Origin: Actinomadura nitritigenes
Lineage (GTDB): Bacteria; Actinomycetota; Actinomycetes; Streptosporangiales; Streptosporangiaceae
Direction of reading: 5' to 3'
Assembly: GCF_017573545.1 (NCBI RefSeq)
Contig: NZ_JAGEOK010000026.1
Coordinates: 62,001 to 126,000, forward strand
DNA length: 64,000 nt
Below, piece by piece: positions 32,635 to 40,038 of this stretch. Within the stretch, counting starts at the first letter, position 1, and every line of letters begins with the position of its first letter. The notes beneath the pieces are model-generated. The model had not been told where the DNA came from. It saw only the letters and a list, made by a program, of their open reading frames with translations, and ran no database searches. A program made the translations under genes and the position numbers.

Positions 32635-32672
32635 ATACCAAAGATTCGGAGAGGTATCACGATGCTGTGATA
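32635..32672. promoter_or_regulatory. LysR operator region
   Basis: Between the divergent LysR and dehydrogenase genes, TATCAC (32655-32660) and GTGATA (32667-32672) form an inverted repeat fitting the T-N11-A LysR rule, and ATACC (32635-32639) pairs with GGTAT (32653-32657). The nested sites are only 11 bases from the LysR start, suggesting autorepression together with operon activation. Confidence 0.6.
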
Positions 32673-32682
32673 TCAAAGCGGT

Positions 32683-33612
32683 ATGCGCGCGATCGACCTG
32701 CTCAACGGGCGGCTGAAGCTGCGGCACCTGGTCCTCGTCGTCGCCATCGCCGACCAGGGCAGCGTGCTGCGCGCCGCCGAGCACCTGCGGCTGGCGCAGC
32801 CCGCCGTGACGCGCAGCCTCCGCGAGGTCGAGCACATCCTCGGCGTCGAGCTGTTCACCCGCGGCCCGCGGGGCGTGACCCCGACGATGTTCGGGGACGC
32901 GTTCGTCGAGCACGCCCGGACCGTGCTGGCCGAGCTGCGCCGCGCCGGCGAGCGGATCAGCGGGCTGGCCGACGGCGAGGTCGGCACCGTCACCATCGGC
33001 ACCCTGCTGGCCGGCTCGAACGTGCTGCTGCCGCGCGCGATCGCGGCGCTGAAGAAGGACCGCCCCGGCGTCACCGTGATCGTCCAGGAGGCCACGTTCG
33101 ACGCGCAGGTGCCGCGGCTGCTGGACGGCGAGATCGACCTGATCCTCGGCCGCCTCAACCCGATCGGCGACCTGCGCGGGCTGCGCCAGATCACCCTGTA
33201 CGGCGAGCCGGTACGGCTGGTGGCGCGGCACGGCCATCCGGCCCGGTCCCGCGCCGGCCTCACGCTCGCCGACCTGCTCGACTACCCGTGGGTGCTGCCG
33301 CTGGAGCAGACCGCGCTGCGCGCCGAGCTGGAGCAGGTGTTCCGCGCCGAGGGCCTGGAGCCGCCCGGCGACCTGGTGGAGTGCACGTCGGTGCTGACCG
33401 TCCGGACGCTGGTCCGCGACACCGACATGATCGCCGCGCTGCCGCAGCTGGTCGCGCGGACCGACGACGACATCGCGCCGCTGCCGGTGCCGCTGGAGAC
33501 CGTCCGCCGGCAGGTCGGGGTCACGCTGCCCGCGCACCGCGCGCCGACGCCGTCGGCCCGGCTGATGCTCGACCACCTGCGCCGCGAGGCCACGAAGATC
33601 GCGGAGGACTGA
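32683..33612 (+). CDS. LysR-family regulator of the kynurenine degradation operon
   Basis: A 309-residue LysR protein. The N-terminal HTH (HLVLVVAIADQGSVLRAAEH and QPAVTRSLREVEHILG) precedes a PBP2-type effector domain (GEVGTVTIGTLLAGSNVLLP ...). It resembles the GbpR/PcaQ-like group that senses aromatic or sugar acids. It diverges from the seven-gene operon and has a TATCAC/GTGATA palindrome just before its start. A pathway metabolite as co-inducer is likely but unproven. Its stop codon directly abuts that of the convergent hydrolase gene. Confidence 0.9.
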   Translation: MRAIDLLNGRLKLRHLVLVVAIADQGSVLRAAEHLRLAQPAVTRSLREVEHILGVELFTRGPRGVTPTMFGDAFVEHARTVLAELRRAGERISGLADGEVGTVTIGTLLAGSNVLLPRAIAALKKDRPGVTVIVQEATFDAQVPRLLDGEIDLILGRLNPIGDLRGLRQITLYGEPVRLVARHGHPARSRAGLTLADLLDYPWVLPLEQTALRAELEQVFRAEGLEPPGDLVECTSVLTVRTLVRDTDMIAALPQLVARTDDDIAPLPVPLETVRRQVGVTLPAHRAPTPSARLMLDHLRREATKIAED

Positions 33613-34485
33613 TCACAGCGAGCGGACCAGGCCGAGCAGCGCCTCGAAGGGCGCCGACGCCGGGTCGCCGAGGTCGAGCACGACGTCGAAGTGGTCGCGG
33701 TCCGGCACCACCATCGCCTCGCCCGTGCCCCACAGCGGCGCGAACCTCCGCGACTGCTCCACGAACCCGGTGCCGTCGTGCTCGGCGACCGCGACGACCG
33801 CCGGGCAGCGCCGCTCGCGCGGCAGCAGCGCCGGGCTGAGCGCCGCGGCCCGCTCCACGTCCAGCTTCACGTACTCGTTGACATAGATCCGGGTGATCGG
33901 GCGGATGTCGAACAGCCCGCTGAACGGCATGGCCGCCTTCACCACGTCGGCGGGCAGCCCGAACTCCTCCTGCCATCCGCCGACCATCGTCATGCCCGTG
34001 AGGTGCCCGCCGGCGGAGCTGCCGCCGACCACGATCCGCTCGGGGTCGAGGCCGTGCTCCCGGCCGTGCCGGTGGACCCAGGCGACGGACGCCCGCACCT
34101 GCCGGACGATCTCCTCCAGCGTCGCCTTCGGCGCGAGCGTGTAGTCCGGGACCACGGTGGCGATCCCCTGCTCGTAGAGCGCGCGCGCCATGAACGAGGA
34201 CTCGGCGCGTGACAGCGCCATCCAGTAGCCGCCGTGGAGGAACACGAACGCCGGGCGCAGGCCGTCGTCGCCGATGCCCCACACGTCCAGCCGCTCGCCG
34301 CTCGGCTCGTCGTAGACGATCCCCGGGTGGCCGGGCAGCCCGTCCACGGCCGCCTCCGACTCGGCCCGGTACCGGGCCATGTGCCGCTCGAACAGCTCCG
34401 GCCCGGCCTTGCGACGCACGTTGTAGGCGACGTCCAGTTCCTCGTCGCTCAGCTCGCTGCCCGGCCAGTCGTCCAGGTCGACCAC
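33613..34485 (-). CDS. Alpha/beta hydrolase, arylformamidase (kynurenine formamidase)-like
   Basis: About 290 residues. The HGGYW oxyanion motif (in VFLHGGYWMALS) is characteristic of the kynurenine formamidase branch of esterases; the nucleophile Ser is in VVGGSSAGGHLTG (GxSxG), and a late Asp and His are in VAEHDGTGFVEQ and DRDHFDVVLDLG. It would hydrolyse N-formylkynurenine to kynurenine, directly upstream of kynureninase in the pathway. The GTG at 34485 has a GAGGGG site nine bases upstream; a TTG at 34542 would add 19 residues without a binding site. It is convergent with the LysR gene, so not in the operon. Confidence 0.8.
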   Translation of the reverse strand: MVDLDDWPGSELSDEELDVAYNVRRKAGPELFERHMARYRAESEAAVDGLPGHPGIVYDEPSGERLDVWGIGDDGLRPAFVFLHGGYWMALSRAESSFMARALYEQGIATVVPDYTLAPKATLEEIVRQVRASVAWVHRHGREHGLDPERIVVGGSSAGGHLTGMTMVGGWQEEFGLPADVVKAAMPFSGLFDIRPITRIYVNEYVKLDVERAAALSPALLPRERRCPAVVAVAEHDGTGFVEQSRRFAPLWGTGEAMVVPDRDHFDVVLDLGDPASAPFEALLGLVRSL

Positions 34486-34575
34486 GACCACCCACCCCTC
34501 CCGGTCCGCTTCAGCCTCCCCCCACGGGACCGGATCGATCAAATACCGGTCTCGTCCGCCGCTATCACCAACGCG

Positions 34576-34877
34576 CTATGCCCACACCGGCTCGCCGGAC
34601 TCGGCGACCCGACCGTCGGCGCCGAACACCAGGTACCGATCGAAGTCGGCGGCGAACCAGCGGTCGTGCGTGACGGCCAGGACGGCCGCGGAGCAGGACG
34701 CGAGCCCGTCCTGCAGCGCCTCGTCCGGCCGCGCAGGTCCGGCCGCGCGTGCGTCTGGACGAAGTGACCGGCGACGACCCGCGCGCCGAGCCGCGCCTCG
34801 CCGCGGTGAGGCACGTCCGCTCCGGCGAGCAGGCACAGGAACGTCGGCTTTGTGGGCGTGCCGTTCGCCGTGGCCCC
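34576..34877 (-). pseudogene. Decayed ABC-F ATPase remnant
   Basis: Two ABC-F-like segments survive in different frames. The 5' one (34877-34734) reads GATANGTPTKPTFLCLLAGA, then VRLG-like RLGARVVAGHFVQTHARPDL; its Walker A (normally GPNGTGKTT) is ruined. The 3' one (34728-34576) reads EALQDGLASCSAAVLAVTHDRWFA then DFDRYLVFGADGRV, the H-loop end of an ABC-F protein. The signature and Walker B parts between them are missing, and a 12-bp direct repeat sits at the join. The intact ABC-F gene at 51.4 kb is a different subtype. No functional product is expected. Confidence 0.72.
34723..34748. repeat. 12-bp direct repeat at the ABC-F deletion join
   Basis: GTCCGGCCGCGC occurs at 34723-34734 and again at 34737-34748 with a two-base spacer, exactly where the two ABC-F fragments change frame. 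It may mark slippage or recombination that removed the middle of the gene. Confidence 0.55.
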
Positions 34878-34924
34878 GGCCTGCTTCTTCGCCAGATTCG
34901 CGTTCTGGCCCACGCTGGAGTTGG

Positions 34925-35303
34925 TGAAGTACGCCGCCCGGACGACGACGGGAACCCCCCGGCAGCGGGCTGCCGATGCCACCGCCGAGGCCCTGCGGTG
35001 GTCGTGGGCCCGGCGCGACATGAGCGGCTGGGACGACGCCGAGTGGTACCAGTACCTCGAGGCGAACGAGCTGATCGGCTGGACGACGGCGGCGCTGCGA
35101 CTTCCCGGAGTGAGTCCGTCCGAGGCCGCCGCCCGGGTGGAAGAGATCGCCGAGCAGAAGTGGGACGGCTGGTCACCGTGGACGGCGGATGAACTGCCGG
35201 CACCGTTCGCCGCCCAGGCAGCGCAAGCCGTGGCGGACTGTGTGACGACGAGCGCGGCTACGTCTTCCTCGGCACCGTCACCGCAGCCGCCCTCGTCATC
35301 TGA
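34925..35303 (+). pseudogene. Unrecognised coding remnant, possibly frameshifted
   Basis: A stretch with coding character on the plus strand: ALRWSWARRDMSGWDDAEWY, then ANELIGWTTAALRLPGVSPS and EQKWDGWSPWTADELP. No family is recognised. An ATG at 35020 could start a short protein but has no binding site. Near 35,240 the plausible reading shifts frame to DDERGYVFLGTVTAAALVI and a stop at 35301-35303; in the unshifted frame the sequence becomes Ser/Pro-rich and runs into the next terminator. The whole 34,543-35,456 interval appears to be a patch of broken genes; apart from this and the ABC-F relic I see nothing in it. Confidence 0.35.
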
Positions 35304-35413
35304 CACCGATCGACCGGACAGGGCCGAGGAAGCCTGCCCGACTCGACCGCCTTCTGGACGGGATCGCCCACCGCCTTCGATCCGGCGGTTCCGCGTCTGC
35401 GGGGAACGCGTGG

Positions 35414-35443
35414 CGCCCGGCCCCGGAGAGGCGGGGCCGGGCG
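35414..35443 (-). terminator. Hairpin after the amino-acid ABC transporter operon
   Basis: Arms CGCCCGGCCCCG (35414-35425) and CGGGGCCGGGCG (35432-35443) with a six-base loop, 13 bases past the ATPase stop codon. Confidence 0.7.
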
Positions 35444-35456
35444 CGGGCGGGGGTTC

Positions 35457-36269
35457 TCAGAGGACCTTGCTGAGGAACGCCTTCGTGCGCTCGTTGGACG
35501 GGTGGTCGAGCACGTCGGCGGGCCGCCCGGACTCGACGACGACGCCGCCGTCCATGAACACCACCCGGTCGGCCACCTCGCGCGCGAAGCCGATCTCGTG
35601 CGTGACGACGATCATGGTGAGGCCCTCCTCGGCGAGGGTCTTCATCGTCTCCAGCACGTCGCCGACCAGCTCGGGGTCCAGCGCGCTCGTCGGCTCGTCG
35701 AACAGCATCAGCTTCGGCCGCATCGCCAGCGCGCGGGCGATCGCGACGCGCTGCTGCTGGCCGCCGGACAGCTGCCGCGGGTAGCCGTCCGCCTTGTCGG
35801 CGAGGCCGACCTTGGCGAGCAGTTCGCGGGCCCGCTCGCGCGCCTCGGCGCGCGGTTCCCCGCGAACCCCGGTGGGCGCCTCGATGACGTTCTGCAGGAC
35901 GGTCAGGTGCGGGAACAGGTTGAACTGCTGGAACACCATGCCGATCTCGCGGCGCTGCCGGGTGACGTCCCGCTTGCGCAGGTGCCGCACCTTCCCGCCG
36001 GACGCGCTGAACCCGATCAGCTCGCCGTCCACGTGCACCGAGCCGCCGTCGATGGTCTCCAGGTGGTTGACGCACCGCAGGAACGTCGACTTGCCGGACC
36101 CGGAGGGGCCGAGGACCACCACGACCTCGCCGGGGTCCACGTCCAGGTCGACGCCCTTCAGCACCTCCAGGTGCCCGAACCTCTTGCGGACGCCGCGGGC
36201 GCGGACCATCGGGACGCCGGTGCGCGGCGCGCCCTCCTTTCGCGGCGCGTCCTTCTCCAGCGTGCTCAA
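35457..36269 (-). CDS. Polar amino-acid ABC transporter ATP-binding protein
   Basis: About 270 residues. Walker A GPSGSGKST, Q-loop VFQQFNLFPHLT, signature LSGGQQQR, Walker B LMLFDEPTSALDPE and H-loop THEIG are complete, and the ETIDGGSV and EVADRVVFMDGG segments are those of GlnQ/HisP-type importers. The start is probably TTG at 36269, overlapping the permease stop (TTGA) with GAGGTGA just before it; an internal ATG near 36,210 is less likely. Last gene of the five-gene operon. Confidence 0.9.
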   Translation of the reverse strand: MSTLEKDAPRKEGAPRTGVPMVRARGVRKRFGHLEVLKGVDLDVDPGEVVVVLGPSGSGKSTFLRCVNHLETIDGGSVHVDGELIGFSASGGKVRHLRKRDVTRQRREIGMVFQQFNLFPHLTVLQNVIEAPTGVRGEPRAEARERARELLAKVGLADKADGYPRQLSGGQQQRVAIARALAMRPKLMLFDEPTSALDPELVGDVLETMKTLAEEGLTMIVVTHEIGFAREVADRVVFMDGGVVVESGRPADVLDHPSNERTKAFLSKVL

Positions 36270-37210
36270 GCGATCACCTCCGGGGGCGGGACGGGACGGC
36301 GGCGCCGCATCAGGACGAAGTCCCAGAAGCCCTGCCGGGCGTCGCGGGTGGCGCCGCGCGCGTAGCGGTGCTCGATGAACGACTGCCCGACGTACAGGAT
36401 CGAGGTGATCACCAGGTACCAGAGGCAGGCGACGAGCAGCAGCGGGATGGTCTGGAACGTCCGGTTGTAGACGGACTGGACGGTGTAGAGCAGGTCGGCG
36501 AGCGCGATCACGCTGACCAGCGAGGTCGCCTTCAGCATGTTGATCACCTGGCTGCCGGTGGGCGGCACGATGAACCGCATCGCCTGCGGCAGGACGATCC
36601 GGCGGAACGTGCGCACGCCGCCCATCCCGAGCGCCTGCGCGGCCTCGGCCTGGCCCGGGTCGACGGCGAGCAGCCCGCCGCGGATGATCTCGGCCATGTA
36701 GGCGGCCTCGTTCAGGCCGAGCCCGAGGATGGCCGCGACCAGCGGCGTGATGAGCTGGTTGGTGCTGCCGTGCGCGAACTCCGGCCCGAACGGGATCCCG
36801 ACCGAGATGCGCGGCAGCAGCGCCGACAGGTTGTACCAGATCACCAGCTGCACCAGCACGGGGATGCCGCGGAAGAACCACACGTAGAGGCCGCACGCCA
36901 CGCGCAGCAGCGGGTTGTCCGACAGCCGGCCGACCGCGAGCAGGATCCCGCCGGCGATGCCGACCGCCATCGCGATGACCGTGAGTTCGAGGGTGATCGC
37001 GATGCCGTCCCCGATGAGGGAGGCGTTGACGTAGCGGCCGACCACGTCCCACTGGAAGTTGTCGTTGGTCCACAGCAGGTGCGCGAACTGGGCCGCGAGG
37101 ACCAGCACGACCAGCGAGGCCACCCACCGCAGCGGGTGCCGGACGTGCGCGGCGCCCGCCACGTCGACGTCGGCGACGGTGTCGCCGGAGCGCTTCTCGG
37201 TCATGGTCAC
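36266..37210 (-). CDS. Polar amino-acid ABC transporter permease
   Basis: A 314-residue permease of the HisMQ type, with about five or six membrane helices. The EAA loop is ALGMGGVRTFRRIVLPQAMR, and NLSALLPRISVG and GLGLNEAAYMAEIIRGGLLA are typical of the family. A single permease gene implies a homodimeric channel. The GTG at 37210 (or ATG at 37204) has a GGAGGGG site overlapping the binding-protein stop region, seven bases after that stop. The charged C-terminal tail of about 30 residues is unusual but harmless. Confidence 0.9.
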   Translation of the reverse strand: MTMTEKRSGDTVADVDVAGAAHVRHPLRWVASLVVLVLAAQFAHLLWTNDNFQWDVVGRYVNASLIGDGIAITLELTVIAMAVGIAGGILLAVGRLSDNPLLRVACGLYVWFFRGIPVLVQLVIWYNLSALLPRISVGIPFGPEFAHGSTNQLITPLVAAILGLGLNEAAYMAEIIRGGLLAVDPGQAEAAQALGMGGVRTFRRIVLPQAMRFIVPPTGSQVINMLKATSLVSVIALADLLYTVQSVYNRTFQTIPLLLVACLWYLVITSILYVGQSFIEHRYARGATRDARQGFWDFVLMRRRRPVPPPEVIA

Positions 37211-37217
37211 CGCCGGT

Positions 37218-38168
37218 TCACCCCTCCCTGGGCGCCAGGTTCACGCCCGGCGCGTCGAGCATGTTCGCGGTCAGGCCCCATTCGGTCATGACCTTCTTGT
37301 AGGTGCCGTTCTCCACGAGCTTGCGCAGCGCCCGCAGCAGGACGTCCTTCAGCGGAGAGTCCTTGGCCACGACGGCGCCCTGGTACAGGTCGCCGAAGCC
37401 GTTGGCCTTGCCGGTGCCCGCGAGCTGCAGGTCGTCGCCGGACTGCTTGACGAAGTAGCCGAGCGGCGCCTGCGAGGAGAAGAAGGCGTCGGCGCGGTGC
37501 GAGCGGACGGCGAGGGTCGCGGTCGGCTGGTCCTTGTACGACTGGACCTGCACGGCCGGCCTGCCCTGCTGGACGCACGTCCCCGACTGCTTCTTGACGA
37601 CGTCCTCCGCCGAGCCGCCCGCCATCACCGAGATCTTCAGCCCGCAGGTGTCGGCGATGGACCCGATGTGCTTCGGGTTGCCCTTCGGGACGGCGAACAC
37701 GACGAACTCGCGCACCCAGTCGACGAAGACGTTGTCGCCCTCCCGCTCGGGGAAGTCGCCGATCGGGCCGAGCGCGAAGTCGTACCGGCCGGCCTTGATG
37801 CCGGTCAGCTCGCTCGGCAGCCCGTCCACGGTGACGTGCTCGATCTTCACACCGAGCAGTTGGCTGAGCGCGGTGGCGAGGTCGGCGGACGCCCCCGACA
37901 GCGACCGGCCGTCCGACCCGGCGATCTCGTACGGCGGGAACGAGCCGTTGTTGACCGAGATCAGCTTGCCGGACGCCTTGTTCTTGGCGGGCAGCGCGTC
38001 GTGCAGCCCGTGGTCGACGGTCTGCCGGAGGTCGGCCTCCTTGACGCCCCGCGCGGACTTGCCGCCGCCGAGGATCCCCTCGGCCTCGGGCGGGTTCGCG
38101 CCGCACGCGGCCGTCGCGGCGAGCAGCGCGCCCGCGAGAGCGGTGGAGATCGCCGTGCGGCGCCTCAT
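37218..38168 (-). CDS. Amino-acid-type ABC transporter substrate-binding lipoprotein
   Basis: A 316-residue family 3 binding protein. The signal ISTALAGALLAATAAC ends in a lipobox (TAAC), so it is a lipoprotein. The domain has NNGSFPPYEIAG, SGASADLATALSQLLGVKIE, GRYDFALGPIGDFPEREG and RSHRADAFFSSQAPLGYFV. An Asp/Glu after the first strands that would bind an alpha-amino group is replaced by an unusual SDGRSLSG context, so the ligand may not be a standard amino acid. The ATG at 38168 follows AGGAAGGAG and overlaps the upstream hydrolase stop. Confidence 0.88.
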   Translation of the reverse strand: MRRRTAISTALAGALLAATAACGANPPEAEGILGGGKSARGVKEADLRQTVDHGLHDALPAKNKASGKLISVNNGSFPPYEIAGSDGRSLSGASADLATALSQLLGVKIEHVTVDGLPSELTGIKAGRYDFALGPIGDFPEREGDNVFVDWVREFVVFAVPKGNPKHIGSIADTCGLKISVMAGGSAEDVVKKQSGTCVQQGRPAVQVQSYKDQPTATLAVRSHRADAFFSSQAPLGYFVKQSGDDLQLAGTGKANGFGDLYQGAVVAKDSPLKDVLLRALRKLVENGTYKKVMTEWGLTANMLDAPGVNLAPREG

Positions 38169-38974
38169 GCCGTCTCCTTCCTGGGCCGGATGGACGGGTC
38201 GACGCGGAAGCGCCGGTTCGCGAGCACCGGGAGCCTGCGCCGGGCCTCGTCGAGCTCCTCGCGGTCGGCGACCGCCCACAGCAGCCCGGGCCGGTCGGCG
38301 AGCCGGTCGCGGACGGTGCCGAGCGGGTCGACGACCATGCTCGCGCCGATGTTGCGGCGGCCGCATTCGCCGGAGGCCGCCACGTAGCAGGTGTTCTCCA
38401 GCGCCCGGGCGGTGACCATGACCTCCCAGTGCCGCTCCTTGGCGGGGCCGCGAACCCAGGCCGCCGGCAGGGCGAGCACCTGGGCACCCGCGTCGACCAG
38501 CAGCCTGGCCGTTTCCGGGAATCTTACGTCGTAGCAGGTCATGAGCCCCACCCGCCAGCCGGCGCAGTCGAACACGACCGGCTCGCCGTCGCCGGGGCGG
38601 ACCCGGTCGGACTCCCGCGCGCCGAACGCGTCGTACAGGTGGACCTTCCGGTAGACGGCGACGATCCCGCCGTCGCGGATCGCGGCGAGGGTGTTGTGCA
38701 CCTTGCCGTCCCCGGCGGGCTCGTGGACGCCGACGACGACGGTGGTGCGCGAGCCGACGGTGTGCTCCAGCAGGCCCGTGACGAACGGGCCGTCGAGCGG
38801 CTGCGCGGCCTCGGCGATCCGGTCCGGCTCGTCGATGAACAGGGCGAGGGAGTCCTCGGGCAGCACCAGCAGGTCGGCGCCGCCCTCCACCGCGCCGTCG
38901 ATGAGCGTCATGCAGGTCTTGAGATTGGTCTGCCAGTCCTCGGTGGAGGCGAACTGGCCCACGGCGATCCTCAC
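38165..38974 (-). CDS. Carbon-nitrogen hydrolase (nitrilase superfamily amidase)
   Basis: A 269-residue enzyme of the Nit2/YafV/DeaminatedGSH amidase type. The catalytic triad is intact: E40 in LVLPEDSLAL, K110 in YRKVHLYDAFG, C147 in GLMTCYDVRFPE. DeaminatedGSH amidase and omega-amidase relatives hydrolyse amides of oxo- or amino acids. Its place between a binding-fold protein gene and an ABC importer gene suggests it degrades the imported compound inside the cell; no signal peptide is present. GTG start at 38974 overlaps the upstream stop (GTGA). Confidence 0.88.
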   Translation of the reverse strand: MRIAVGQFASTEDWQTNLKTCMTLIDGAVEGGADLLVLPEDSLALFIDEPDRIAEAAQPLDGPFVTGLLEHTVGSRTTVVVGVHEPAGDGKVHNTLAAIRDGGIVAVYRKVHLYDAFGARESDRVRPGDGEPVVFDCAGWRVGLMTCYDVRFPETARLLVDAGAQVLALPAAWVRGPAKERHWEVMVTARALENTCYVAASGECGRRNIGASMVVDPLGTVRDRLADRPGLLWAVADREELDEARRRLPVLANRRFRVDPSIRPRKETA

Positions 38975-39927
38975 GCGAAGACCTCCTCGGCCTTGATGGG
39001 GCGGGGCGCGATGCCCTGCTCGTGCAGTTCCTCGCAGAACGCCGCGACCATCGCGGCGTTGGCGCCGGCGCCGTACGGCATCCAGTCGTCGCCGAAGAGG
39101 CGCGCCTGGGTCTCCAGCTCGTCCAGCAGCCAGGGCGTGGTGTCGGTGAGCAGCCGGCGGCGCTGGAGCCACACCCGCTTGGACTCCTCGAAGGCGTCCT
39201 GCAGCGCCTCGGGGAGCCACGGGTGCTCGTCGGCGACCTCGCGCTTGAGCGCGAGGATGTGGATGCCGGGGACGAAGCCGGTGCAGGCGAAGTACTCCTT
39301 CTCGGCCCGGCGGTGGTCCTCGTACAGGTGCCGGAACCGGCTGTGCCCGGTGAACATCTCCGGCGGCATGAACGGGGTGAACACCGCGTCGAAGGTGCCG
39401 TCGGCGAGCCCGTCGATCAGCGAGCGGTCCGCGACCCGCACGTTGGCGGGCAGCGGGCGCGCGCCGAGCCGGTCCTTGCCGGTCTCGCCGGCGGCGAGCG
39501 GTCCGACGCGCCACCGGATCGCCGACAGGTCGACGCCCTCGGCGCGCAGCAGGGCCCGGGTCCAGGTGTTGCCGGAGTCGGGCCAGCCGGTCAGCCCGAT
39601 CGTCGCCCCGGCCAGGTCGCGCGGCGCGGCGAGGGCGCTGTCGTTCCGGACGAGCACGCAGCGCTGCCGGAAACCGCGCATCACGAACACCGGCAGCCCT
39701 GCGAGCCGCTCGTCGCCGTCGCCGCGCCCGAGGGCGTAGCGGCTGAAGGACGTCTCGCCGCCGTCGAGCCCGGGCTCGGCGAGGACGTCCGGGGTGATCT
39801 CCCGGGTCTCGATCTCCAGCGCCACGCCGCGGGCGCGCACCCGGCCGGTGAGCAGCGGGACGAGATGGTCCCAGTCCCGCAGCGCCAGGCGAATACGTGG
39901 AATCGGCACAACGCTCCATTTCCGCAT
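38971..39927 (-). CDS. 4,5-dihydroxyphthalate decarboxylase (Pht5)-like protein
   Basis: A 318-residue protein with periplasmic-binding fold of the Pht5/NMT1-like group: EITPDVLAEPGLDGGETSFS, RYALGRGDGDERLAGLPVFV, FRQRCVLVRND and a later FMPPEMFTGHSRFRHLYED. There is no signal peptide, so it acts in the cytoplasm, as expected of an enzyme rather than a transport protein. True decarboxylase activity is unproven. ATG at 39927 has no binding site; the GTG at 39909 is preceded by GGAG at four bases and may be the real start. First gene of the operon and divergent from the MocR regulator. Confidence 0.8.
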   Translation of the reverse strand: MRKWSVVPIPRIRLALRDWDHLVPLLTGRVRARGVALEIETREITPDVLAEPGLDGGETSFSRYALGRGDGDERLAGLPVFVMRGFRQRCVLVRNDSALAAPRDLAGATIGLTGWPDSGNTWTRALLRAEGVDLSAIRWRVGPLAAGETGKDRLGARPLPANVRVADRSLIDGLADGTFDAVFTPFMPPEMFTGHSRFRHLYEDHRRAEKEYFACTGFVPGIHILALKREVADEHPWLPEALQDAFEESKRVWLQRRRLLTDTTPWLLDELETQARLFGDDWMPYGAGANAAMVAAFCEELHEQGIAPRPIKAEEVFA

Positions 39928-39982
39928 GTAACAGGGGTTTTGTCGCGCTCGGGGCGCGATGGGTCCCGACTTTAGGGCGCGT

Positions 39983-40020
39983 TTGTACCGCGTACAATGG
40001 GTGTTTTGTTACTACACAAA
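39983..40020. promoter_or_regulatory. Two tandem palindromes, probable MocR operators
   Basis: TTGTAC-CGC-GTACAA (39983-39997) and TTTGT-N6-ACAAA (40005-40020) share a TTTGT/ACAAA core. Their centres are about 22 bp apart, two helical turns, so two dimers could bind one face. They lie 19-56 bp before the regulator start and 56 bp or more before the divergent operon. The region stands out by its AT content. Confidence 0.68.
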
Positions 40021-40038
40021 GTTTCGCGCGGAGGGCAC

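Noticed and set aside
34852..35784. Intact 310-residue plus-strand protein
   Set aside because: Its second half crosses a terminator and runs antisense to the transporter ATPase; only the 34,925-35,303 part looks like former coding sequence.
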